Shown here: in pieces, positions 16,872 to 23,932 of the stretch | Layout: each line of letters begins with the position of its first letter | Numbering within the stretch: position 1 is the stretch's first letter | NCBI RefSeq assembly: GCF_003202405.1 | Contig: NZ_QJHL01000001.1 | Location: 310,001-374,000, forward strand | DNA length: 64,000 bases | Source: Flavobacterium hydrophilum | Lineage (GTDB): Bacteria; Bacteroidota; Bacteroidia; Flavobacteriales; Flavobacteriaceae | Direction: 5' to 3' | Made by a program: the position numbers and the translations under genes | The notes under the pieces: model-generated | Database searches by the model: none | The model's input: the letters and a program-made list of their open reading frames with translations, nothing else | Told to the model about the DNA's origin: nothing

Positions 16872-16970
16872 ATGAAACTTTCAGTAGCACAAAATTTTGA
16901 CCATTTAGCAGGATATCTTCCGGCTGGAGAATCAGGATGTAATATGTATTTTTATGAAATTGAAATGTAA
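16872..16970 (+). CDS. Possible 32-residue peptide in leader unit 1
   Basis: An ATG frame of 32 codons lies 28 nt after the promoter element and before a terminator. The peptide begins MKLSVAQNFD and ends MYFYEIEM; it has no signal peptide and no named family. A single promoter, short frame and terminator suggest either a real small protein or a leader RNA whose coding capacity is accidental. The sequence allows a small hairpin around 16915-16940. Translation is unproven. Confidence 0.4.
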   Translation: MKLSVAQNFDHLAGYLPAGESGCNMYFYEIEM

Positions 16971-17000
16971 ATTTTAGAGTTAAAACTCAACATAAAATAT

Positions 17001-17034
17001 AAAAAGCGTCCACAAAGCAGGGCGCTTTTTTTGT
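17001..17034 (+). terminator. Rho-independent terminator of leader unit 1
   Basis: Arms 17001-17011 and 17020-17030 pair over 11 bp with one G-T pair and an 8-nt loop, followed by a T run. Confidence 0.8.
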
Positions 17035-17322
17035 TTTTCGACATTTAGATTTCGATATATAGAATCAAAAAGCATTTAGATTTTGCTTAGTATGATACAA
17101 AAATGATTAAAAATAACGCTTAACTAAAAATAAACTAAAAAATAAAAGACCAAATGTTTAATGCATAACCTAAATATTGAAATATAATCTTGAAAAGTAA
17201 TCTAATGAGAGACAGTCATTTGATACAAAAAGGGATCTGCACCAGTATGCGGACAGGATTTTTATTTTTAAAATTTAAAATATAAGTCATTGATAATCAA
17301 TGAAATAATTTAAAAAAATAAT

Positions 17323-17354
17323 TTGGATAATTGATTTTTTCGACTTTATCTTTG
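17323..17354 (+). promoter_or_regulatory. Strong flavobacterial promoter, leader unit 2
   Basis: TTG at 17323-17325, a 21-nt spacer, then TATCTTTG at 17347-17354: again a perfect match, with the same spacer length as the promoter at 16813. It is the nearest recognisable promoter upstream of the tRNA pair and the RNA ligase gene. Confidence 0.75.
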
Positions 17355-17360
17355 CCGAAG

Positions 17361-17571
17361 AAAAATCGCAATAAAAATTGCTGACTTTTAAAAATGATTT
17401 TAAATAATACAACATATAAAATGAATTTAGAACATAACATATATAACAAACAACTGGCAAACCCGAGACTGGATCTTGGATGTTTGATAGTACAGGTGCA
17501 TAGCTATAGGCGGTAGGATAATTATATCTTATTAAATCTTATGAAGCACCTTTAACCGGGTGCTTTTTTTT
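17361..17571 (+). ncRNA. Candidate leader RNA (about 210 nt) upstream of the tRNA-ligase operon
   Basis: The expected transcript from the promoter at 17323 runs to the terminator at 17544-17571. It contains a hairpin at 17458-17486 (CAAAC-CCGAG pairing with CTTGG-AT-GTTTG, a 10-bp stem with a 2-nt bulge and a 7-nt loop) and a 31-codon frame at 17421-17516 beginning MNLEHNIYNK. Because no other promoter is visible before the tRNAs and ligase, read-through of its terminator may control them, as in attenuation. It could equally be a stand-alone small RNA. No known RNA family is recognised. Confidence 0.45.
17544..17571 (+). terminator. Terminator of leader unit 2, just upstream of the tRNA genes
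   Basis: Arms 17544-17550 and 17559-17565 form a 7-bp stem with an 8-nt loop followed by seven T. The first tRNA starts only 17 bp further on, with no recognisable promoter in between. Confidence 0.75.
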
Positions 17572-17587
17572 ATGCCCAAAAAGAAAT

Positions 17588-17661
17588 GATTTTGTAGCTC
17601 AGCTGGATAGAGCGTCTGCCTTCTAAGCAGATGGTCGAAGGTTCGAACCCTTCCAAAATCA
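17588..17661 (+). tRNA. tRNA-Arg (anticodon TCT)
   Basis: A full cloverleaf: acceptor 17588-17594 with 17654-17660 (7 of 7 pairs), D arm 17597-17613 with conserved A14 and GG, anticodon stem 17615-17619 with 17627-17631 and loop CTTCTAA (anticodon 17622-17624), a 5-nt variable loop and T arm 17637-17653 with loop TTCGAAC. The discriminator is A at 17661; CCA is not encoded. All conserved positions are normal. It sits inside an RNA-repair island, 20 bp before a second tRNA and 129 bp before the RNA ligase gene. Confidence 0.9.
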
Positions 17662-17681
17662 CTCGTTCTCTAGAAGGAACT

Positions 17682-17754
17682 GGCTCATTGGGGTTACTGG
17701 CTAACCTTCCCGACTGTCTCTCGGGAGAAACGGGTTCGACTCCCGTATGAGCCG
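17682..17754 (+). tRNA. Divergent tRNA, anticodon GTC (Asp-like)
   Basis: The cloverleaf folds: acceptor 17682-17688 with 17747-17753 (7 of 7), D stem 17691-17694 with 17704-17707, anticodon stem 17709-17713 with 17721-17725 (5 of 5), T arm 17730-17746 (5-bp stem, loop TTCGACT), discriminator G at 17754 as in tRNA-Asp. The oddities are T at position 37 (loop CTGTCTC, where nearly all tRNAs have a purine), T instead of the conserved A14 at 17695, a D stem that can extend to 6 bp, and a 4-nt variable loop. It may be a weak tRNA-Asp or a tRNA-like RNA serving the repair system. Confidence 0.75.
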
Positions 17755-17790
17755 CTGTAAAAAAGAAAAGTTTAATTAAAAAAATAAACA

Positions 17791-18369
17791 ATGAAAAAGA
17801 TAAGTACATTATTTGCTAAAAACCCTACTGATTTAGGAAGGGTAATTAATAAAATCAATATAGAAAGCAATTGGGTTTTTGATGGAGATGCCATTGCCAC
17901 GAGAAAATTTGACGGTACATCTGCTGCCATTATTGGCGGAGAAATCTTTAAAAGATTCGATGCCAAAAAGGGAAGGCAAATTCCAGATGGAGCAATTCCG
18001 TGCCAGGAAGCAGATCCAATTTCAGGACATCACCCGCACTGGCTAAAATGTGACCGGTCCAAATCTGAAGACAAACATTTCTTTGAAGCTTTCGACCGTT
18101 TAGAAAACAAAGCCGATGCAACCTACGAATTGTGTGGGCCTAAAGTACAGGGAAACCCTGAAAAGTTTGAGAAACATACTTTGGTAAAACATGGTTCTGA
18201 AATAATCGATTTAGAAAATGTTGCCTTTGAAGATTTAAAAATCTTCTTAATGAATGATGAAACGGATATGGAAGGTATTGTTTTCCATCATAAATCAGAT
18301 GGTAGAATGTGTAAGTTAAGAAAGTCTGATTTTGGTGTTAAGCGATTGGAAATGGTGCTTAATGAATAG
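17791..18369 (+). CDS. Minimal ATP-dependent RNA ligase (DUF5565-like)
   Basis: 192 residues with the nucleotidyltransferase-ligase motifs in order: motif I KFDG with nucleophile K39, motif III YELCGPKVQG (about 108-117), motif IV MEGIVFHH (about 154-161) and motif V CKLRKSD (about 168-174). This is only the adenylyltransferase core, much shorter than T4 Rnl1 or Rnl2, as in the small RNA ligases found in repair clusters. It starts 36 bp after the GTC tRNA on the same strand and is probably in the same transcript. The expected reaction is sealing of 5-prime-phosphate and 3-prime-OH RNA ends. A role on cleaved tRNA is inferred from context. Confidence 0.85.
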   Translation: MKKISTLFAKNPTDLGRVINKINIESNWVFDGDAIATRKFDGTSAAIIGGEIFKRFDAKKGRQIPDGAIPCQEADPISGHHPHWLKCDRSKSEDKHFFEAFDRLENKADATYELCGPKVQGNPEKFEKHTLVKHGSEIIDLENVAFEDLKIFLMNDETDMEGIVFHHKSDGRMCKLRKSDFGVKRLEMVLNE

Positions 18370-18506
18370 TAATAGTAAAGAGTTATTAGAGAATTAGCAG
18401 TCCGTGAGTTCGGGTATTTTTATGAGATGCGAACAGCAATTTTAAAAAAAGAAAGTATCGGGGAACCTTGTGTATTTATTTAAAAATAATTAAGAATTTA
18501 GAAATC

Positions 18507-19055
18507 ATGGTGTTATATGATAAAATTATAGTGATTGATATTGAAGCAACTTGTTGGGAAACTAAGGAGGAAACACTCTTAAATCAGAGAGAAATTATCG
18601 AAATAGGAGTATGTAAGTTAATCTTATCGTCGGGAAAAATAGAAAATAAACAAAGTTTTTATATCAAACCGGAAATTTCTCAGGTTTCTTCTTTTTGTAG
18701 CCAATTAACTGGAATTACAAATGAAAAACTACAGATAGAGGGGACTTCTCTTGAGAAAGCATTAAAGAAAATTAATTCCAGGTATTCGGCAAAGTATAGA
18801 ACATTTGCAGGTTATGGCGATTTTGATCAAGAAATATTAGAACAAGAATGTAAAGCAAAAGCAATTGAAAACCCATTTAGAAATGACTATTTGAATATAA
18901 AGACACTTTTTAATTTAGTTTACCTTCAGGAGAAACCTCAGGGATTATTGAAAGAGCTAGAGCTAATAGGAGAATCTTTTGAAGGAAAGAATCATAATGG
19001 AGCCGATGACGCTTACAATGCAGCCAAATTGCTGTATAAAGTTTTACAGAGATAA
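18507..19055 (+). CDS. DEDDh 3-prime-5-prime exonuclease, first copy
   Basis: 182 residues from the ATG at 18507; a TTG at 18468 gives a 13-residue longer frame that has no counterpart in the paralogue, so the ATG is preferred. Exo I is VIDIEATCW with the D-x-E pair, Exo II is GYGDFDQE and Exo III is NGADDAYNAA with His just before it. This is the ERI1/KapD-like group that trims RNA 3-prime ends. It is paralogous to 19932-20477, with the metallophosphoesterase between them. Probable role: removal of damaged 3-prime ends before nucleotide addition and ligation (inference). Confidence 0.85.
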   Translation: MVLYDKIIVIDIEATCWETKEETLLNQREIIEIGVCKLILSSGKIENKQSFYIKPEISQVSSFCSQLTGITNEKLQIEGTSLEKALKKINSRYSAKYRTFAGYGDFDQEILEQECKAKAIENPFRNDYLNIKTLFNLVYLQEKPQGLLKELELIGESFEGKNHNGADDAYNAAKLLYKVLQR

Positions 19056-19077
19056 CAATTAAAAAAATAAAAATGAA

Positions 19078-19106
19078 AACTGCGCAAAATAACCGCGCAG
19101 TTGTTT
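19078..19106 (+). terminator. Rho-independent terminator
   Basis: A perfect 8-bp stem (19078-19085 with 19095-19102), 9-nt loop, then GTTTT. It follows the first exonuclease gene by 23 bp. Confidence 0.65.
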
Positions 19107-19291
19107 TAAATCTTTGTTCAGGAAATAAAAAAAGAATAAACTTCAATAAAGAAGTTATTGAATAATTGAAGAAGGAAAACGAAATTATTTTACAAATTGG
19201 AAAATGGAGTTTTGCAAATCACTGATTTTGGGAATCATGATTAAGAGCAACACATTATCAGTCAGCTAAAAGAGATTTTCGTTAAATGAGG

Positions 19292-19320
19292 AAAACCGCC
19301 AGTTTATGGCTGGTGGTTTT
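19292..19320 (+). terminator. Hairpin upstream of the metallophosphoesterase gene
   Basis: Arms 19292-19302 and 19310-19320 pair over 11 bp with one G-T pair and end in TTTT. Placed 23 bp before the gene at 19344, it may be an attenuator rather than an end-of-gene terminator. The 19107-19291 stretch before it has no recognisable gene. Confidence 0.55.
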
Positions 19321-19343
19321 AGAATTTAAAAATTAAAATTAAA

Positions 19344-19910
19344 ATGAATCAAAAAATATTTTTTACGTCTGATCATCACTTTGGTCATACGAATATTATT
19401 AAGTTTAGTGAGCGTCCGTTTGCTTCGGTCGAAGAGATGGATGCAGAGCTCATTAAACAATGGAATGAAAAGGTAAGTCCGCGGGATACTGTCTATCACT
19501 TAGGTGATATTTCGCTGGCAAGACCGGAACGAACAAAAGAAATTTTGGACCAGTTAAACGGTTCTATATTTCTGGTAAAAGGCAATCACGATAAATCGGC
19601 ACTGAGTTATGCGAAACGATTTGAATGGATCAAAGATTACTATGAATTAAGTGTTCCTGATGAAGAAGCGCCAAATGGAAGGCAGAAGATTATTCTTTTT
19701 CACTATGCCATGAAAGTATGGAGAAGTTTTTTTAGAGGAACCTGGCACTTATACGGTCACTCTCACGGTCATCTGTTTGATGACGAGACTTCACGCTCTT
19801 TTGACGTAGGTGTAGACTGCCATAATTATGAACCGCTTTCGTATGATGAGGTTAAAGCCCGCATTTTACAGAAAGACTGGAAAGCTCCTTTTGGAGACAG
19901 AGAATTGTAA
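19344..19910 (+). CDS. Calcineurin-like metallophosphoesterase
   Basis: 188 residues with all five family motifs: SDHHFGHTN (D and H ligands), HLGDIS, KGNHDK, FHYAM and YGHSHG. Length and the HFGHTNI string place it with small predicted phosphoesterases (COG4186-like). Flanked by paralogous exonucleases and downstream of an RNA ligase, it probably heals RNA ends, for example by removing a 3-prime or 2,3-cyclic phosphate left by ribonuclease toxins (inference). No polynucleotide kinase domain is seen nearby, so 5-prime healing is unexplained. The exonuclease at 19932 follows by 21 bp and is probably cotranscribed. Confidence 0.85.
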   Translation: MNQKIFFTSDHHFGHTNIIKFSERPFASVEEMDAELIKQWNEKVSPRDTVYHLGDISLARPERTKEILDQLNGSIFLVKGNHDKSALSYAKRFEWIKDYYELSVPDEEAPNGRQKIILFHYAMKVWRSFFRGTWHLYGHSHGHLFDDETSRSFDVGVDCHNYEPLSYDEVKARILQKDWKAPFGDREL

Positions 19911-19931
19911 AATTTTTTAAAAATTAGAAAA

Positions 19932-20477
19932 ATGAAAACTACAGATAAAATTATTATTATCGATTTAGAAGCCACATGCTGGCAGGGCGAAGTCCCGAAA
20001 GGGCAGCAAAATGAAATTATTGAGATTGGTTTAGCAGTCTTAGATTCGCAAACCGGAGAAATTACCCAAAACAAAGGTATTTTAATAAAACCGCAGCGTT
20101 CAACGGTGAGTCCGTTTTGTACGGAGCTCACGACGATTACTCAGGATTTACTGGACAAAAACGGAGTGAGTTTTGAAGAAGCGATTAATCAACTGACAGA
20201 TGAATACCAACCCGATTTATACACTTGGGCAAGTTACGGTCAGTACGATCTGAACATGCTGCAGAAACAATGTAGATTGTTTGGAATTCCTTATCCAATG
20301 GCCGAGGAGCATATTAATGTCAAAACCTGGTTTGCGGAAAAGTTTGGTTTAAAAAAGCCAACCGGTATGAATGGGGCTTTGCATCTGTTAAATATTCCGT
20401 TGGAAGGAACACATCACCGCGGAATTGATGATGCCAAAAACATTGCAAAAATTATGCACTGGTGTCTGCGTAATTAA
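19932..20477 (+). CDS. DEDDh 3-prime-5-prime exonuclease, second copy
   Basis: 181 residues. Exo I is IIDLEATCW, Exo II is SYGQYDLNML and Exo III is HHRGIDDAKNIAKI. It is clearly paralogous to the protein at 18507-19055 over the whole length (shared ATCW, FC.(E/Q)LT.IT and INVKTWF/LNIKTLF blocks) but strongly diverged, so the duplication is old. It is the last gene of the accessory island; the terminator at 20489 follows immediately. Expected activity: RNA or single-strand DNA 3-prime trimming. Confidence 0.85.
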   Translation: MKTTDKIIIIDLEATCWQGEVPKGQQNEIIEIGLAVLDSQTGEITQNKGILIKPQRSTVSPFCTELTTITQDLLDKNGVSFEEAINQLTDEYQPDLYTWASYGQYDLNMLQKQCRLFGIPYPMAEEHINVKTWFAEKFGLKKPTGMNGALHLLNIPLEGTHHRGIDDAKNIAKIMHWCLRN

Positions 20478-20488
20478 TTTGTTAAATT

Positions 20489-20519
20489 AAAACGGCTGTC
20501 TTATTAGGACAGCCGTTTT
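20489..20519. terminator. Bidirectional terminator between convergent genes
   Basis: A perfect 12-bp stem (20489-20500 with 20508-20519) has an A-run and a T-run at its ends, so it works on both strands for the exonuclease and the acyl-CoA ligase genes. Confidence 0.9.
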
Positions 20520-20540
20520 CGGTTATTATATTTTGATTAA

Positions 20541-22319
20541 TTATTGGTTTCCGTAGATTTTTGTGTAAAGATCTTTGTAAATTTCTTTTATGATTTTACG
20601 TTTTAGCTTTAGGGTAGGAGTCAGTTGTCCTCCATCAATCGACCAGACATCCGGGGTTAATTCAAAACGTTTGATTTGCTCCCAATGCCCAAATTTCTTG
20701 TTTACTTCTTCAATTTCGCTATCAATGCGTTTAATAACATCAGGGTTTGTAGCAATTTCAGCATTCGTGCCTCCCAGAGTTATCTTGTGAATTTTCGCCC
20801 ATTCTTTTACAAATTCAAAATTAGGCTGAATAAAAGCAGCAGGCATTTTTTCGCCTTCACCAATTACCATAATCTGTTCTACAAAACGGGATTGTTTCAT
20901 AGCATTTTCAATAAGCTGAGGTGCAATGTATTTTCCGCCCGAGGTTTTGAACATTTCTTTTTTACGGTCGGTAATTTTTAGGAAGCCTTCACTGTCGATT
21001 TCACCAATATCTCCTGTGTGAAAATAACCGTCTTTTAAAGCTTCAGCTGTTTTTTCTTCATCTTTGTAATAGCCCAGCATGACGTTAGGTCCTTTACATA
21101 AAATTTCACCGTCTTCAGCAATTTTAACTTCAATATTACGAATTGGTTTTCCAACAGTTCCAATCTTAAAACCTTTATTTCTTTGGTCATTTACGGCAAT
21201 TACAGGAGAAGTTTCAGATAAACCGTAACCTTCCATAACCGGAATTTCGGCAGCGGCAAAAACTCTTGATAAACGTGGCTGTAAGGCAGCACTTCCGGAG
21301 ACCATCAAATCCAGATTTCCTCCTAAACCTTCTTTCCATTTACTGAAAATCAGTTTTCGGGCAATTTTTAACTGAAACTCATACCAGAAACCATTAGCTC
21401 CGTATGGCTCGTATTTTAAGCCTAAATCAATCGCCCAGAAAAACAGTTTTTTCTTGATACCGGTCAAATCAGATCCTTTTGCGTAAATTTTATCGTAAAC
21501 TTTCTCTAAAAGTCTTGGTACCGCTGTAATTACAGTAGGGCGGACTTCTTTTAAGTTATCACTGATTTTTTCAATGGATTCTCCAAAATAAACCGAAACA
21601 CCATAATATTGATAGATATATAAAATCATTCTCTCAAAAATATGGCAGATAGGTAAAAAGCTCAGAGCTGTACTTTTTCCTGCATCAAACGGAATTCTTG
21701 GCGCACTGTCCAAAACGTTTGAAACAATATTTTTATGCGAAAGCATTACACCTTTTGGCCTTCCTGTAGTTCCGGAAGTATAAATAATGGTGGCCAGATC
21801 ATCCTCTTTGATACTGTCTTTTCTGGCTTCAACTTCTTCCTGATTACTTTCGTCTTCGCCAAGATGTAGCAAATCCGACCAGTGTTTACAACCTGCAATT
21901 TCGTTAAAAGAATATACTTCCTTTAATGTCGGGACATTTGCTTTTATGGCATTTACTTTCTGAAGTACTTCTTCATCAGAAACAAAACAATATATACTGC
22001 CGCTGTGGTTTAAAATATATTCATAATCTTCTTCAGAAATCGTTGGGTAAATCGGCACATTTTGCGCACCGGTCTGCTGGATACCAATATCCATGATATT
22101 CCACTCCGTACGATTGTTAGAAGTTATTAAGGCAATTTTATCGTCTTTTTGAACGCCCATTCGCAATAATGCCCTTGAAACAGCATTTGCTTTAGCAATA
22201 TAGTCACTACTGGATGTTTTTTCCCAAACCCCGTTTTTTTTGGTAGCCAATGCAACCGGAAGGTTGTAAGTTTCTTGTTGATAATAAGGAAAATCAAAAA
22301 GGCGTGTGATTGTAACCAT
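20541..22319 (-). CDS. Long-chain fatty-acid--CoA ligase (AMP-forming)
   Basis: 592 residues. The AMP-binding P-loop TIIYTSGTTGRPKG is at about 178-191, followed by YGLSETSP, YFHTGDIG and DRKKEMFKTSGGK, all hallmark motifs of ANL-family acyl-CoA synthetases of the FadD/FAA type. Length is normal for the family. It activates long-chain fatty acids to acyl-CoA via an acyl-adenylate, probably at the inner face of the membrane. It stands alone, with a shared terminator downstream and about 150 bp of plain AT-rich DNA upstream. Confidence 0.93.
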   Translation of the reverse strand: MVTITRLFDFPYYQQETYNLPVALATKKNGVWEKTSSSDYIAKANAVSRALLRMGVQKDDKIALITSNNRTEWNIMDIGIQQTGAQNVPIYPTISEEDYEYILNHSGSIYCFVSDEEVLQKVNAIKANVPTLKEVYSFNEIAGCKHWSDLLHLGEDESNQEEVEARKDSIKEDDLATIIYTSGTTGRPKGVMLSHKNIVSNVLDSAPRIPFDAGKSTALSFLPICHIFERMILYIYQYYGVSVYFGESIEKISDNLKEVRPTVITAVPRLLEKVYDKIYAKGSDLTGIKKKLFFWAIDLGLKYEPYGANGFWYEFQLKIARKLIFSKWKEGLGGNLDLMVSGSAALQPRLSRVFAAAEIPVMEGYGLSETSPVIAVNDQRNKGFKIGTVGKPIRNIEVKIAEDGEILCKGPNVMLGYYKDEEKTAEALKDGYFHTGDIGEIDSEGFLKITDRKKEMFKTSGGKYIAPQLIENAMKQSRFVEQIMVIGEGEKMPAAFIQPNFEFVKEWAKIHKITLGGTNAEIATNPDVIKRIDSEIEEVNKKFGHWEQIKRFELTPDVWSIDGGQLTPTLKLKRKIIKEIYKDLYTKIYGNQ

Positions 22320-22471
22320 TTTATATGATATATTGAAGTTTACTGCAAATTAAATAAAAATAAGGTATGATTTTAATTTTATGAAATAAAAAACCGAAAT
22401 TTTTAGGCAGGTTTATAAACCCAGCGAAAACGTTTTCATTTTGCTGTGGCTAAATATAAAAAAAACAATAT

Positions 22472-22921
22472 TTAATTAGATTCAGGATTCTTCACTTCGG
22501 TAGTGTCTCCATAGTCTTTTACACGATCTCCCATAAGGTACATTTTTTTCTTGTTTGGAAGAATCAAAAATTGTGTATAAAGCCATTCACCGGTTCCTTT
22601 TAATTTGTACCAAAATGTATAAGCAGAACTGTCGAACCCTTCTTTATAGATAGGTATACCTTCATCACTGCATTTGATTCCCCAGACCATCTCTTTTTTA
22701 GACAGATTCTCTAATTGAAAAATACCCGTTCCATCAGCATTAATCTGGATAATCGGTTTTTTTGTTCCTTCAATTAAATAAATACCGGCTACAGGCTGAC
22801 CAATGTCTGTAGTCATAAAATGTTCGTGGAATTTGTAGATGATAGAAGTAACTTTAGCTTGTGCATGCAATTGTGTGGCACCAATAAAAAGGGTAATAAT
22901 GAGTAATTTTAATATTTTCAT
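22472..22921 (-). CDS. Exported hypothetical protein
   Basis: 149 residues with a signal peptide (about 1-20, ending ATQLHAQ). The mature part is beta-rich (VAGIYLIEG, IIQINADGTGIFQL, EWLYTQFLILPNKKKMYLMGD) and resembles a small lipocalin-like or DUF-type periplasmic domain, but no family can be named. Single-gene unit, no coupling to neighbours. Confidence 0.7.
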   Translation of the reverse strand: MKILKLLIITLFIGATQLHAQAKVTSIIYKFHEHFMTTDIGQPVAGIYLIEGTKKPIIQINADGTGIFQLENLSKKEMVWGIKCSDEGIPIYKEGFDSSAYTFWYKLKGTGEWLYTQFLILPNKKKMYLMGDRVKDYGDTTEVKNPESN

Positions 22922-23157
22922 GGATGTAGGGATTTAATATTTTTTTTTGGGTATTATTTTCTGCGAATATAGTTTAAATTGGAAAAGTTATTCAATAAAA
23001 TTATAAAGCTTTTTAAAATTTTATTGAATTTTAAAAAAGTGTTTTATTTTGCGCTTATTATTGTTTTTTTAGTGGTAAAATAAATATGTTTCTGTTTAAT
23101 GGTTATACATTTGCAATACTAAAAAGCAATATTTGTTGTTGTATAGAAAAAGGAAAT

Positions 23158-23862
23158 ATGAAAAATTTTTTGATTTTGTTTTTAATAAGCGCTACTTGTT
23201 TTGCGCAGGATTTTAATAAAGTAGATGCCAACGGGAAAAAAGACGGTGTATGGAAAGGAATTTATGAAGTTTCTAAAAGACCCCGTTATGAAGGTACATT
23301 CAGCCACGGAAAAGAAACTGGAGTTTTTAAGTTTTTTGACGATACTAAAAAGGGAGATGTTGTAGCAACCCGTGATTTTACCGCAAATGACGGAAGTGCC
23401 TATACTATTTTTTATGACCAGAAAAAAAATATAGTAAGTGAAGGAAAAGTTGTTGGTAAAAATTATGAAGGAGAATGGAAATATTACCATAAGGCTTCTA
23501 AAGTTTTAATGACAGTTGAAAATTATAAAAACGGAAAACTGGAAGGACAAAGAACCGTTTATTATCCAAACGCAAAAGTTGCTGAAGAAATGACATATAA
23601 AAACGGACTTAAAGAAGGCGTTTATAAAAAGTTTGGACAAAACGGAATTATTTTAGAACAAACGACATATTCCAATAATGAATTTAATGGAGATGCTGTT
23701 TTTTATGATTTAGATGGAGTAGTGGCTTCCAAAGGAAAATTCCTAAAGGGTAAAAAAGTCGGAATGTGGCAATTTTATCTGAGAGGAAAATTAACTAAAG
23801 AAGTCAATATGAGTGATCCTAAAAGTAATTATAAGGCCGATTCAAAACCCAAAATGGAATAG
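23158..23862 (+). CDS. Exported MORN-repeat (YwqK-like) protein
   Basis: 234 residues from the ATG at 23158. The frame is open further upstream (ATG 23086), but a promoter -7 element TACATTTG (23106-23113) lies inside that extension, and the protein from 23158 begins with a normal signal peptide ending ATCFAQ. The mature protein is a run of MORN_2/YwqK repeats of the type YENYKNGKLEGQRTVYYPNG. Such repeats occur in many secreted Bacteroidota proteins; the molecular role is unknown. It lies 70 bp before the TPR gene on the same strand. Confidence 0.85.
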   Translation: MKNFLILFLISATCFAQDFNKVDANGKKDGVWKGIYEVSKRPRYEGTFSHGKETGVFKFFDDTKKGDVVATRDFTANDGSAYTIFYDQKKNIVSEGKVVGKNYEGEWKYYHKASKVLMTVENYKNGKLEGQRTVYYPNAKVAEEMTYKNGLKEGVYKKFGQNGIILEQTTYSNNEFNGDAVFYDLDGVVASKGKFLKGKKVGMWQFYLRGKLTKEVNMSDPKSNYKADSKPKME

Positions 23863-23932
23863 GTTTTTTCTTTAATTTTTTTTAATTTTTTTAAACTTAA
23901 ATATAGTAAGTTTATAACCTAAATATTTAATT

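Larger units (their letters stand above)
16768..17587. other. 820-bp interval with two short transcription units and no long gene
   Basis: This gap between the DUF4132 gene and the tRNA pair contains two strong promoters with identical 21-nt spacers (16813 and 17323), each leading to a short transcript that ends in a terminator (17001 and 17544), listed separately. Between them, at 17205-17285, is a 26-codon open frame with no visible promoter. The string at 17238-17259 resembles one at 17497-17519 (both TGCA, TAT, CGG, AGGAT in order), suggesting that part of the interval is an old duplication. Confidence 0.6.

Noticed and set aside
17205..17285. 26-codon frame between the two leader units
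   Set aside because: No promoter or terminator of its own; kept only as part of the interval description.
18468..18506. Upstream TTG start for the first exonuclease
   Set aside because: The extension has no counterpart in the paralogue at 19932, and the ATG at 18507 gives the expected N-terminus.
19073..19165. 30-codon frame starting within the terminator after the first exonuclease
   Set aside because: Its first codons are the hairpin stem itself; a terminator is the simpler explanation.
4117..20477. Prophage or integrative element
   Set aside because: No integrase, transposase, structural phage gene or direct-repeat attachment sites were seen around the island, although it lies next to tRNA genes internally.
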